The notes below the pieces were generated by a model. That model saw only the letters and a list, made by a program, of their open reading frames with translations. It was not told where the DNA came from and ran no database searches. The translations under genes and the position numbers were made by a program. From assembly GCA_050247075.1 (NCBI GenBank), contig JBFWUW010000020.1:1-64000 (forward strand): a stretch of 64,000 nt of DNA. Direction: 5' to 3'. Of the stretch, positions 25,807 through 34,855 are shown one piece after another. Numbering within the stretch: position 1 is the stretch's first letter; every line of letters starts with the position of its first letter. The stretch is from JBFWUW01 sp050247075 (GTDB lineage: Bacteria > Planctomycetota > Planctomycetia > Pirellulales > JBFWUW01).

Positions 25807-28761
25807 TCATCGCGCGGGCTGGGTCACCAGTTCCTGGCTGCCTTCGACGAGGATCCAGGCGGTATCGGCCGGCGTGTTGCCAAACGTTTGCAGATGGCCG
25901 GACGGCCAACGGACTGTGATTTCCTCGGCTTGGGTGAGCGAACCCAGCCCAAACACAAGCTGCCGTTGGTTGCTGGCCATATAGCCGTCGCCTGCGGTTA
26001 GTTGCGCGAAGCGGACACGGCCGCCGGCGGTCACCCGCACCGTGACACCGATGGGGTCGCGGGCCGATTGCACGCCGCGAAATTGCAAGGCCAGGAAATG
26101 GCCGGCCGTCTGGGTAGTGTTAGCCAGCAGCGCGGCGGGCGCGTCGATGTGGGAAATAGCGGCGTCCTCGCGGCCGTCGCGGTTCCAGTCTAGCCGGGCC
26201 AACCCGCGCCCCAAGTAATTGCCGATAAAGAACGGCCCCAAGGCTTCCGCGGGGAGTTCCACGAAGCGGCCTTGGCCCAGGTTTTGAAAAAACTGCGGCC
26301 GCATCTGAAAGACTCCGCCTTGCGGCCGCATGTCGTGGACATGCCCATTGGTGACCAGCAGGTCGGGCCGGCCATCCAGGTCGGCATCCAAGAACTGCGT
26401 GCCAAAGGCCAGCATCGGCAGGCTGGGCTCGCGTAGCCCCGCGCGGGCCGTGGCATCGGCAAAAGTCTCTCCGTCGCCTTGGTTCAGATACAGCGTGTTG
26501 GGTTCTTGCTCGAAGTTGGTGACAAACAGATCGAGCGTACCATCACCATCGGCGTCGGCCGCGGCAATGCCCATGCAGGCTTGCGGCCGTCCGCCGCCAT
26601 CCACCGCCAGCCCGGCCAGTACGCCGCGATCGACAAACCGGGGCGGGCCGCCTGCCCGCGGCGTTTGATTGACGAACCAGTAATTCGGGGTTTGGTCGTT
26701 GGCCACGAACAGGCTGAGCCGGCCAGCCCCTTCCATATCGGCGGCCAGCACGCCCAGGCCCAAACCGTCGACCGCGTGAATGCCGGCCGATTGGCCGCAC
26801 TCATGGAAGCGGCCATCGCCAGATGCCAGCCACAGCCGGTCTTGCAACGCCGGAAACACCCGCGGCGCACAGGCGAGCGGCTGGCAAGACCGCTCCTGCG
26901 CATCACCGCCGGCGTAGGTGGCGTCGTACAGATCGGGGATGGAGTCGCCGTTGAGGTCGGCCAACAGGCAACTGACGGTCCAATCGAACTGGCCGATCCC
27001 CGACTCTTCCGTGATGTCTTGAAACGTGCCATCGCCGTTGTTGCGATAGAGCCGGTTGACTCCCAGATTGGCCACGTACAGGTCGGCAAACCCGTCGTTG
27101 TCCAGATCACCGGCGGCCACACCGCCGCTGTAGCGGTCGTCGCCCAGGCCAGCGGACTGGGTGACATCGACGGCGGCGGCGGCCACATTTCGATAGAGCC
27201 GGTCGCGCCAGGCGGTTAGCCGTGCGTTAGCGGACCAATCGCCCCCTTGCGCGAAGTATAGGTCGGGCCAGCCGTCGCCGTCGTAGTCGAACGTGGCGAC
27301 ACCGCCCCCAAGCGTATCGCGCAGAAAACGCTCCGGACGCTGAGCGGCGTTGTCGGCATAATAACGAAAGTCGATCCCCGCTTGCTCCGCCTGATCGGCG
27401 AACGTCACGTGCTGTTGGTCGGTCGAGGCCGGCCTTGTGCCGGCCGACACGGTGAAACTGGCGGCCTGGGGGAGTGGGAAATCGTCCAGCCGCACCAGCG
27501 GCTGCACGGCCAATGGGCCGGCCAAGTGTCGGGGCGGATCAAGGGGACTCGCGGCGCGAAGCGTTTGCAACGCCTGTCGCGCGGCGCTATGAGAGGGTTG
27601 TTCGCGGACTAGCAATTCGTACCAGGCGATGGCCTCGCGGAAGCGGCCCAGCCGGTGCATGGCGGCTGCCATGTTGTTGATGGCCGTGGCCCGTTGCAGG
27701 GGATCGCGCATCAGCACTTCGGCCGTTTGCTGCAATACCAACAGGTCGGCGGCGCGCTGCTGAAAGACTTCAGCGGCCGCGTCTTGGCCCAGGCTGGCCA
27801 GGCTTTGCGCGGCGCGTAAGTGGGCCACCAAGGCATCCGGATCGCGGGCGGCGGCTTCCAAGAAACAACGCAGTGCCGCTGCCGTTTGGCCGTGCTCGTC
27901 CAACCACATTCCGCGGACGGTCCAAGCCAGCGGATGGGCAAAGACTGATTCCGGGCAAGCCGCGTGCCACGCCCGCCAGGCCGTGTCGTCATTCCGCAAG
28001 GCGATGATCCAGCCAAGCTGCGCCTGGCCTTGCAGTGTGCCGGCGTCGATGGCCACCGCCTGGCGCAACAGGCGTTCGGCCTCGGCCGCGTGGCTAGCGC
28101 GATATTCTAAAATCGCCAGGCCCACTAGCGGCGCGGCATCGTCAGGGGAATGGGCGGCGAAGCGTTCTAACTCCGCGCGGGGCCCGGCAAACCGCTCGGC
28201 GTGTGCCAACGCGACGAGCTCGGTGAACGAGGCATTGCCATCCTTCAACAGCGTTGTCAAAGGGGGGCGGCTCTCCCACGAGCGTCCTTCGATGCTGTAG
28301 AGGTCGGCCAGGCGGCCGGCCGCTTGGACCGAGTCCGGCTGCGCGGCCTGTGCCCGCAGATAGCTCGCCTCGGCCTGTTGGGAATGTCCCAACTTGGACC
28401 AGGCATCGCCCGCCGAGCACTGGGCGTCTGAGAAACGGGGGTCGGATGGCGGAATGCGGTTAAAGTAGGCCGCGGCGGCGGCGAACTGTTCCGTGCCCAG
28501 GGCTGCCTGGCCCGCCAGCAATAGTGCGTCGTTGGAGGAGGGATTTTGGCTTAATGCGCGCGCGGCCAGCTTGCCGGCTTGCTCATGGTCGCCGGCCAGC
28601 AGCCAGTCGTTTCCCTTGCGCACCAGGACATCGACCGACGATGTAGATGGCCAGAAATTCCAAGCGGCGAGCGCGGCACCCACCAAGCCTACCGCCGCCA
28701 AAGCCAGCCGCTTGCCGCCCGGCGAGCGGTGTTGCGTCGAGGTCGATGGTGGGCCAGTCAT
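25807..28761 (-). CDS. TPR, FG-GAP/VCBS and ASPIC-UnbV domain protein (CRTAC1-like)
   Basis: 984 residues from ATG 28761. A single N-terminal membrane segment (LALAAVGLVGAALAAWNFW) anchors or exports it. Residues about 45-400 are TPR-like helices (LAARALSQNPSSNDALLLAGQAAL). From about 450 to 860 there are FG-GAP/VCBS beta-propeller repeats with calcium-type loops, such as DYDGDGWPDLYFAQG, DLDNDGFADLYVAN and DADGDGTLDLFVTN. The C-terminus is an ASPIC/UnbV domain (IGVTVRVTAGGRVRFAQLTAGDGYMASNQRQLVFGLG). Such proteins are thought to act outside the cytoplasm; function unknown. It follows its 28795-31887 paralogue by 33 bases. Confidence 0.92.
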   Translation of the reverse strand: MTGPPSTSTQHRSPGGKRLALAAVGLVGAALAAWNFWPSTSSVDVLVRKGNDWLLAGDHEQAGKLAARALSQNPSSNDALLLAGQAALGTEQFAAAAAYFNRIPPSDPRFSDAQCSAGDAWSKLGHSQQAEASYLRAQAAQPDSVQAAGRLADLYSIEGRSWESRPPLTTLLKDGNASFTELVALAHAERFAGPRAELERFAAHSPDDAAPLVGLAILEYRASHAAEAERLLRQAVAIDAGTLQGQAQLGWIIALRNDDTAWRAWHAACPESVFAHPLAWTVRGMWLDEHGQTAAALRCFLEAAARDPDALVAHLRAAQSLASLGQDAAAEVFQQRAADLLVLQQTAEVLMRDPLQRATAINNMAAAMHRLGRFREAIAWYELLVREQPSHSAARQALQTLRAASPLDPPRHLAGPLAVQPLVRLDDFPLPQAASFTVSAGTRPASTDQQHVTFADQAEQAGIDFRYYADNAAQRPERFLRDTLGGGVATFDYDGDGWPDLYFAQGGDWSANARLTAWRDRLYRNVAAAAVDVTQSAGLGDDRYSGGVAAGDLDNDGFADLYVANLGVNRLYRNNGDGTFQDITEESGIGQFDWTVSCLLADLNGDSIPDLYDATYAGGDAQERSCQPLACAPRVFPALQDRLWLASGDGRFHECGQSAGIHAVDGLGLGVLAADMEGAGRLSLFVANDQTPNYWFVNQTPRAGGPPRFVDRGVLAGLAVDGGGRPQACMGIAAADADGDGTLDLFVTNFEQEPNTLYLNQGDGETFADATARAGLREPSLPMLAFGTQFLDADLDGRPDLLVTNGHVHDMRPQGGVFQMRPQFFQNLGQGRFVELPAEALGPFFIGNYLGRGLARLDWNRDGREDAAISHIDAPAALLANTTQTAGHFLALQFRGVQSARDPIGVTVRVTAGGRVRFAQLTAGDGYMASNQRQLVFGLGSLTQAEEITVRWPSGHLQTFGNTPADTAWILVEGSQELVTQPAR

Positions 28762-28794
28762 GCAGGCGGTAATTAAGAAAAGGGAAATTCCATT

Positions 28795-31700
28795 CTACTC
28801 GACCGAAGATGCCTGGCGATTCGGCACGGGCCAAGGGGCGGGCGCACCTTCAATCAGAATCCACTCGGTGTTGGCGGGGAGGTCGTGATAGACCGTCCGC
28901 AGGCCCGACGGCCAATCGACGGCCACCTCGTCCACGCGCTCGCAGTCGCCCAACCCAAACAGCAGTTGCCGCTGGTTACTGGCCATGTATCCGTCGCCGG
29001 CGGTGAGTTGGGCCACCCGCTCGCGGCCCTCCGCGTTGATACGCACGGTTGTGCCGAAGGCATCGCGGGCTGATTTCACGCCGCGAAGCTGGATCACCAG
29101 AAAGCCCCCCGCCTGGTCCGTGGTATTGGCCAGCAGCGCAGCGGGTGATTCCAGATTGGAAATGGCTACGTCCTCGCGCCCATCTCGGTTCCAATCGAGC
29201 CGGGCCAGCCCGCGGCCCAGCATTTGGCGGTTAAAGTACGGTCCCAAGGTTTCCGCCGGTAGTTCGACAAATTGCCCCGCGCCGCGATTGCGAAAGAACT
29301 GCGGCCGCATCTGAAAGCCGCGGTCTTCATCGCGAAAGTCATCGACATGCCCGTTGGCGACAATCAGGTCGGGCCAGCCATCGAGATCGGCGTCGATAAA
29401 CTGCGTGCCAAAGCCGACCATGGCCATGCTCGGTTCGCGCAGGCCGCAACGGGCCGTGGCATCGACAAACAGGTCGCCGTGCCCTTGATTGAGATACAAC
29501 ACGTTGGACTCGAGCACGAAGTTGGTGGCGAACAGGTCGATCGACCCGTCGCCATCGGCATCGCCGCATGCCACGCCCATGCAGGCCTGTGAACGGCCCC
29601 AGCCATCGATAGCCAGTCCTGTCGCCATGCCGCGCTCGGCAAACCAAGGCAGGCCTCCAGCCTGGGTCGTTTGATTGTCGTGAAAAAAATTGGGGGTCTG
29701 ATCGTTGGCCACAAATAGGCTCAACTTGTGCGAACCGTCAAAGTCGGCGGCAACCACTCCCAGGCCATGCCCCAGCGGTGCGTGCAAGCCGGCCTCCGCG
29801 CCGCACTCTCGAAACTGCCCATCGCCGGATGCCAGCCACAGTCGGTCTTCCACGGCTGCAAACGAGTGCGGTCCGCAGGCATGTGCTCCGCAGACTTCTA
29901 TATGCAGGTTGTCGCCGCCCAGGTAAGTAGCGTCGAACAGATCGGGTGTGCCGTCTCCGTTCAGGTCGGCAATCAGGCAACTGGCGGTCCAAATTTCGGG
30001 GAGTTCACCTAGCACGGCCGAGATGTCGTCAAACGTGCCGTCGCCATTATTACGGTAAAGACTATTGGTGCCCAGATTCGCCACGTACAGATCCGTCCAT
30101 CCGTCGTTGTCGAAATCGCCCGCGGCTACACCGCCGCTGAACTGGCCATCGCCCAAATGGGCCAGCGCCGTCACGTCCGTAAACTGGCCGTCGACCCCTT
30201 GGCGATAGAGCCGATCCACGTCTTCGCCTTCGGCCCAGCCTTCACCCCGGCCCTCTCCCGGAGGGAGAGTGGGAGATGGAGGAGGCCAGGAGCAGCCTTG
30301 GGTGAAATACAAATCGGGCCAGGCATCGCCATCGTAGTCGATCGCCGCCACGCCGCCGCCAAAGCTTTGCCGCATGAAACGCGGTCCTTGCCCCGGCACG
30401 AATCCGCAATCGTAGGTGAATTTAATGCCAAGTTCCGCGGCCCGTTCCGCGAACGATATCCCGTTAACGGCGGAATCGGGCTGGCTCGGATGGTCGGGTG
30501 ATCCCAGCGGGGAGTTTCGCGACCGGGCCAATGTAGCGGCCAACACTTCCCAATCGGGCGGAGAGAAATCGGCTGCGGCAACGGAGGGTGGCACGGGATG
30601 GGCTGTTTCCGCGGCGCGTTCGGCGGTGCTGAAGTCTGGCCCTCGGCGGCTGCCCTCTCCGCGCTTGGCCTGCCCAAACCGCGGAAACCGCTCATGGAGG
30701 AGCCGCCGCCAGCCATGGGCTTCGTCCGGCCGTCCTAGCCGATCGAGCAGGCCGCAAATGGCGTCGAAGGATTCGGCGGTGGGCTGGGGTGCTTGCATGA
30801 GTGCCTCGACCGCTTTCTGCAAGGCAAAGATTTGCTCAGCCCGCCATTGAAAGTAGGGCGCGTCCTCGGCGCGGCCAACAATGGCCAGTGCTTGCCCGAC
30901 TCGTAGATTGGCCACGGCGTCGTCGGCATCGCGTGCTAAGGCTTGCAAATAACAATAGACCGCCGGTTCGAAATGGCCGTGATCTTCCAGCCAAGCTCCT
31001 TGCACGGCCCAGGCCAAGGGGTGCCGCAAGGCTTCCGTCGGGCAGGCGGACCGCCATTGCAACCAAGCGGCATCGTCGTCCTGCTGTTGCAACAACCAGC
31101 CCAGCAAGGGCTGGCCTTGTAATGAAGCCGGGTTGAGCCGCACCGCTTGCCGTGCCAACTCGGCGGCCAAGGAATTCTTATTCGTGCGATAGGCCAGCAC
31201 CGCCAGGCCGACCAGCGGAGCATCGTCGTTGGGAACCACTTGATGGAAGTTCTCCAGATCGGCTTGCGGCCCGGCAAACATTTCTGGGTAGGCCAGCCCT
31301 TGCAGGTCGAACAATGTTGCAGTGCCGTGCCGCAACAACCGTTGCAACAGGGGGCGGCGCTCCCACGAACGGCCTTGCACGCTGTACAGGTTAGAAAGGC
31401 GGCGAGCGGCCACCAAGGCGGGTGAGCCCTTGGACGCATCCCTTGTCGATGCCTCAGGCTGTGTAGCAAGCACCGTGAGGAAGGCGGCCTCCGCCCCTTG
31501 GCAGTCACCCGCTTGCTGCCGCTTTTCGCCCGCGGCGACTTTGGCTTCGGCATACCGCGCATCTTGCGGTTCAACGCGATCCAGAAAATCGGCGGCCGCC
31601 GTGAATTGTTTGTTGCCAGCAGCGGCTTGGCTGGCCAGGAACAGGGCCTCGGTGGAATGGGGCGATTGTTGCAGCGCCTGGCTGGCCAGCTTTGCCGCGC

Positions 31701-31887
31701 GGTCAAACTGGCCGATCCGCAGCCACTCTCGGCTTTGGCTCAACAGCACTTCCAGCGGCTGCGTCTGCGGCCAAAAGCTCCAAGCCGCCGCGAATAGTCC
31801 CAGCCCGGCCAGCATGCCCAAAGCCCATGCGCGAGGTCTGCCAGACGATGGCTGTGGCGAGGCCGGCGGGTGTTGGGAAGCGGACAT
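28795..31887 (-). CDS. TPR, FG-GAP/VCBS and ASPIC-UnbV domain protein, tandem paralogue
   Basis: About 1030 residues from ATG 31887. The architecture repeats that of the next gene: membrane segment (WALGMLAGLGLFAAAWSFWP), TPR-like helices to about 420, FG-GAP repeats (IDYDGDAWPDLYFTQG, DFDNDGWTDLYVANLG, DADGDGSIDLFATN) and C-terminal ASPIC/UnbV (LTAGDGYMASNQRQLLFGLG). The two are clear tandem duplicates that have diverged. Between the first and second FG-GAP repeats there is an extra in-frame stretch containing SPTLPPGEGRGEGW, absent from the paralogue and derived from a palindromic DNA repeat (30236-30285). Confidence 0.92.
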   Translation of the reverse strand: MSASQHPPASPQPSSGRPRAWALGMLAGLGLFAAAWSFWPQTQPLEVLLSQSREWLRIGQFDRAAKLASQALQQSPHSTEALFLASQAAAGNKQFTAAADFLDRVEPQDARYAEAKVAAGEKRQQAGDCQGAEAAFLTVLATQPEASTRDASKGSPALVAARRLSNLYSVQGRSWERRPLLQRLLRHGTATLFDLQGLAYPEMFAGPQADLENFHQVVPNDDAPLVGLAVLAYRTNKNSLAAELARQAVRLNPASLQGQPLLGWLLQQQDDDAAWLQWRSACPTEALRHPLAWAVQGAWLEDHGHFEPAVYCYLQALARDADDAVANLRVGQALAIVGRAEDAPYFQWRAEQIFALQKAVEALMQAPQPTAESFDAICGLLDRLGRPDEAHGWRRLLHERFPRFGQAKRGEGSRRGPDFSTAERAAETAHPVPPSVAAADFSPPDWEVLAATLARSRNSPLGSPDHPSQPDSAVNGISFAERAAELGIKFTYDCGFVPGQGPRFMRQSFGGGVAAIDYDGDAWPDLYFTQGCSWPPPSPTLPPGEGRGEGWAEGEDVDRLYRQGVDGQFTDVTALAHLGDGQFSGGVAAGDFDNDGWTDLYVANLGTNSLYRNNGDGTFDDISAVLGELPEIWTASCLIADLNGDGTPDLFDATYLGGDNLHIEVCGAHACGPHSFAAVEDRLWLASGDGQFRECGAEAGLHAPLGHGLGVVAADFDGSHKLSLFVANDQTPNFFHDNQTTQAGGLPWFAERGMATGLAIDGWGRSQACMGVACGDADGDGSIDLFATNFVLESNVLYLNQGHGDLFVDATARCGLREPSMAMVGFGTQFIDADLDGWPDLIVANGHVDDFRDEDRGFQMRPQFFRNRGAGQFVELPAETLGPYFNRQMLGRGLARLDWNRDGREDVAISNLESPAALLANTTDQAGGFLVIQLRGVKSARDAFGTTVRINAEGRERVAQLTAGDGYMASNQRQLLFGLGDCERVDEVAVDWPSGLRTVYHDLPANTEWILIEGAPAPWPVPNRQASSVE
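30236..30285. repeat. Palindromic repeat inserted in frame within a coding sequence
   Basis: The plus strand contains CCCTCTCCC, GGA, GGGAGAG, an almost perfect palindrome, inside the ASPIC/UnbV gene. On the coding strand it gives the peptide SPTLPPGEGRGEG. Aligning the two paralogues by eye, the flanks (QGCSW and VDRLYR here; QGGDW and RDRLYR there) match but this piece does not, so the element entered after duplication and kept the frame open. Confidence 0.75.
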
Positions 31888-31965
31888 GGGCACAAAGTTG
31901 AACGAAATCGCCGGTGTGCCAGCCCGGTTTCGGCTGGCATCGCCGCCAACGGGCCAGACGGTCGG

Positions 31966-33369
31966 TTACCTTAGGCCGGGCGGTGTCTGGGGTGCCGCCG
32001 CGCCGATTGCCTCCAACGCTGCGCGAGCCTCCGCGTGCTGGGGGTCGATCGACAAGATCATTTGATACGCGCCGGCCGCGGCTTCAGGCTGTTCGAGTTC
32101 CTGGTAAAGGCGTCCCATCTCCAAGATCGGTTCGGGCTCGGTCGGCTTTTCGCGGATGGTGGTTTCCAATTCCTTCAAGCGGTCCCACTTCGACTTGAGC
32201 TCGTCGGACTTTGCCTGCTGTTCCTCCGCCTGGACAGTGTCACCCAGCAAGGCATAACCCTCCGCCAGTTTTTGACGCGGAACCGGATCGGTCGGGAATG
32301 CCCCTACCACCTGCGAGAAAGCCGCCACGGCCGCGGCGGCATCCCCTGCCGCAATTTCGATTTCACCTTTGAGGCCTAAGGCGTCGGTGTCGTCGGGCGA
32401 CAGGGCTAGTGCCGCGTCGATGGCGGACCTGGCGGCCTCTGTCTGGTTCTTGGCGAAGGCACAGCGGGCCGTGAGATATTCCACGGAGGGCGTGCGAATT
32501 GGGCATTGGGCCAATTCCGCTTCGGCTGCCGCCGCATCACCCATGTCGAACAGACAAGTCGCCAGGAATTCGCGGGTCGATTGGCGCTCGAGTGTCGGTT
32601 CGCTGGGATACAAGGACAATGCGCGGCGGAAGCAATCGGCGGCTTCTGACATTTGGCCGAGCGCGCGATAGCTACGTCCCAGCAATACCAACGGCCGAGG
32701 GTCGCGCGGCGACAACTGCACGCTGCTCGATAGGCCCTTCGCGGCGGCGTTGTATTCACCCATGGTAAACATCAACAGGCCCATGTAACGGTTGCATTCA
32801 GGCTGCAGCGGATCGAACTGCAATCCGTTCTGCAATAACTGATACGCGCCGCGGGCGTCTCCCGCGGCTAAGTGCGCCCGGCCCGCCAGGGCGAAGGCCA
32901 GCCCGCGGATCGACTCTTCCTCGGCCGCCGTCTGAAACAACTGCTCGGCGGCCTGCATCGTCCGCTGATCGAGAGGTCCGTCCGCCCGTTGCACCAGCAG
33001 TTCACCTTCCAACAGCTTGCCAAACGGTAGCGAGGCCGGTCTGCGCGAGAGCCGGGCAGCCTCGCGTTGGGCGGCGTCGAAATCGCCTGCTTCCAGCGCG
33101 GTTCGGCCCGCCTCGAATCGGTAGCGAGGACTAGCTACATGCCAATATCCGGCGATACCCAACAAGACAAAAGCCCCCAGCCACAGTAAAGAACTGATGG
33201 AGGGCTGGTAAGATGGCGCACCGGCCGCAACATCTGGCGGTGCGGGCTCCTCCAACGCGGCATCGGCAGGACTTGTAATGGCGGAAGACTCCGCGTCCGG
33301 CGTAGCGGCGACCGGCACCAAGCCATCATCGGGTGGGATCGGATCGCGGTCAGTCTCGGAATCGGCCAT
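31966..33369 (-). CDS. Membrane-anchored TPR protein
   Basis: 467 residues from ATG 33369. An acidic, Pro/Ala-rich N-terminus is followed by one membrane segment at about 58-76 (SLLWLGAFVLLGIAGYWHV) and then TPR repeats to the end, for example DAAQREAARLSRRPASLPFGK, QMSEAADCFRRALSLYPSEP, QPEAAAGAYQMILSIDPQHAEARAAL (canonical spacing of W/L, G/Y, A and P). It is the first gene of a probable operon with the two ASPIC/UnbV genes (78 and 33 bases between them), so it may scaffold them at the membrane. Confidence 0.85.
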   Translation of the reverse strand: MADSETDRDPIPPDDGLVPVAATPDAESSAITSPADAALEEPAPPDVAAGAPSYQPSISSLLWLGAFVLLGIAGYWHVASPRYRFEAGRTALEAGDFDAAQREAARLSRRPASLPFGKLLEGELLVQRADGPLDQRTMQAAEQLFQTAAEEESIRGLAFALAGRAHLAAGDARGAYQLLQNGLQFDPLQPECNRYMGLLMFTMGEYNAAAKGLSSSVQLSPRDPRPLVLLGRSYRALGQMSEAADCFRRALSLYPSEPTLERQSTREFLATCLFDMGDAAAAEAELAQCPIRTPSVEYLTARCAFAKNQTEAARSAIDAALALSPDDTDALGLKGEIEIAAGDAAAAVAAFSQVVGAFPTDPVPRQKLAEGYALLGDTVQAEEQQAKSDELKSKWDRLKELETTIREKPTEPEPILEMGRLYQELEQPEAAAGAYQMILSIDPQHAEARAALEAIGAAAPQTPPGLR

Positions 33370-33613
33370 GTCAGGCTACAATTGGGAAATGGAATAGAGA
33401 GAGGCCCGACGCTACCCTGACCCTAGTCTATACCGCGATACGCTTTGCGGCAAAGGTTTGGCGGGAGCCGTTTTCTGTCTCTTTCATGAATATACGATGG
33501 ATGGGGGCAAGTTATCGCATCGTCCTGGCCGCCGCGCACGGCGGCACGGATCGGCCTAGGGACTTCCTTTGCCTGGTTCCCCAAGCGGCTCAACCGTGAC
33601 TGTCCAACAACCC

Positions 33614-34435
33614 ATGCCAGAGAATCCCTCTTCGCTCGCCGCGATTGCCGCGCAAATTCGGGACAACAATCGTCGTCGGCGCAAGACTGTCTTATGGCTG
33701 TCGGGTGGGGCCGCGGCCTCGGTATTATGCGCGGTACTGGCGGCAATTTGGCCCGAAGGGCGAATGCTGTTGAACGCGGGGGCCTTCATCTGGATCGCCG
33801 TTGGATTGACGTTTGTTGCCGTGGCCATGACCGTCAAGGCAGGCCACGAAAGGCAGTTGCTGGATTCGGCCCGCCAATTGGGCCTGTCGCTGGCGCTGGA
33901 GTTGCGGGCAGATCAGGCGGGCCCGCTGTTTCAATTGCCGATCTTGCCGTCCCGCGTTTTGGCTTCGGAAGTCTTGGAAGCCCTGTTTGGCGACTACCAG
34001 GGGCGGCCCGTGGTGGCCGCCCGATTGCGGGGCGGCACTGGCGACGACGCCATCAATCTGCGCGTGGTGGCTTTGGTTGATGGCGGGCACGACCTGCCGG
34101 AGTTTACGTTGTCGCCCGAAGACTATTTGCTGGACAAGCTGGCCCATCTATGGGGGCATGCGGACATCGACTTCGCCGGCAGCGAGGACGAAGCAGCCTT
34201 CTCCCGGCTGTACCGCCTGCGCGGCATGGATGAGGCCGCGGTCCGAAGCGCGTTTGGGCCCGCCACGATCGGCTATTTCGCCGGGCATCCCGGTTGGTGC
34301 CTGCACGTTGCGGGAGGTTGGTTGGTGGCCTATCGCCGCGATACCTTCAACGTGCTGATTTCGCCATCGGTCGACGAAATCCGCGAACAGCTTGATGCCC
34401 TGCTGGCCATCCGCGCCGCCTTCGAGCAAGACTAG
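33614..34435 (+). CDS. Membrane protein of unknown function (two membrane segments, soluble C-terminal domain)
   Basis: 273 residues from ATG 33614; a GTG at 33596 is an alternative. Two membrane segments lie near the N-terminus (VLWLSGGAAASVLCAVLAAIW and LLNAGAFIWIAVGLTFVAVAM). The cytoplasmic remainder of about 200 residues includes VLEALFGDYQGRPVVAARL and LPEFTLSPEDYLLDKLAHLWG, a layout like DUF3137-type proteins, though not confidently assigned. It diverges from the TPR gene with a 244-base gap that should hold both promoters. Confidence 0.72.
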   Translation: MPENPSSLAAIAAQIRDNNRRRRKTVLWLSGGAAASVLCAVLAAIWPEGRMLLNAGAFIWIAVGLTFVAVAMTVKAGHERQLLDSARQLGLSLALELRADQAGPLFQLPILPSRVLASEVLEALFGDYQGRPVVAARLRGGTGDDAINLRVVALVDGGHDLPEFTLSPEDYLLDKLAHLWGHADIDFAGSEDEAAFSRLYRLRGMDEAAVRSAFGPATIGYFAGHPGWCLHVAGGWLVAYRRDTFNVLISPSVDEIREQLDALLAIRAAFEQD

Positions 34436-34548
34436 CCAATGGGCGTGCTTTCCACAGTACAACCCGCCGCGAATCAAGTGCTTCCCTCTTGCCAAACGTC
34501 GTCGCCCCCCTGTTCTCTGCTGCACAAAGTGGGACATCGCGGGTTGGA

Positions 34549-34731
34549 TCAACGCCATCCCAGGCGACGAAAGATCAGCACGAAGGCCCCGATCATGGCC
34601 GCCGTACCCAGGCAGCGTACGCCGAAATCCGCGGCCCAACTGCCCAGTTGCAGCCGAAAGCACGCCACCGTGACAGCCGCCAACGCGGTCAGTAAGAACA
34701 GATCGAGAATCGTGTATCGCGGCCGGGCCAT
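34549..34731 (-). CDS. Small membrane protein of planctomycete type
   Basis: 60 residues from ATG 34731 (MARPRYTILDLFLLTALAAV). Two hydrophobic helices (TILDLFLLTALAAVTVACF and LGTAAMIGAFVLIFRRL). The pattern R-x-T-I-x-D-L near the N-terminus followed by a membrane helix is common in small planctomycete proteins. Function unknown. It sits alone between a plus-strand gene and the aldo/keto reductase. Confidence 0.6.
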   Translation of the reverse strand: MARPRYTILDLFLLTALAAVTVACFRLQLGSWAADFGVRCLGTAAMIGAFVLIFRRLGWR

Positions 34732-34827
34732 GCCCCGATTGTAGCAGGCGTTCGTTGGGGGCGCCCAACTGTTAACCAAAGGCCCCGCTTTGTACGCTCG
34801 CAAAAATGGCCAATCACTCGCGCGTCA

Positions 34828-34855
34828 AGCCGGCAAAGCGGGAACTTTGCCGGCT
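34828..34855 (-). repeat. Perfect 11-bp-stem hairpin overlapping the stop of the aldo/keto reductase gene
   Basis: Arms AGCCGGCAAAG (34828-34838) and CTTTGCCGGCT (34845-34855) are perfectly complementary with a six-base loop. On the minus strand the element begins inside the stop codon of the reductase gene as GTAG then CCGGCAAAG. It could terminate transcription, but there is no T-run. The GTAG next to a hairpin again recalls REP elements, with a different stem from the family at 4507. Confidence 0.7.
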
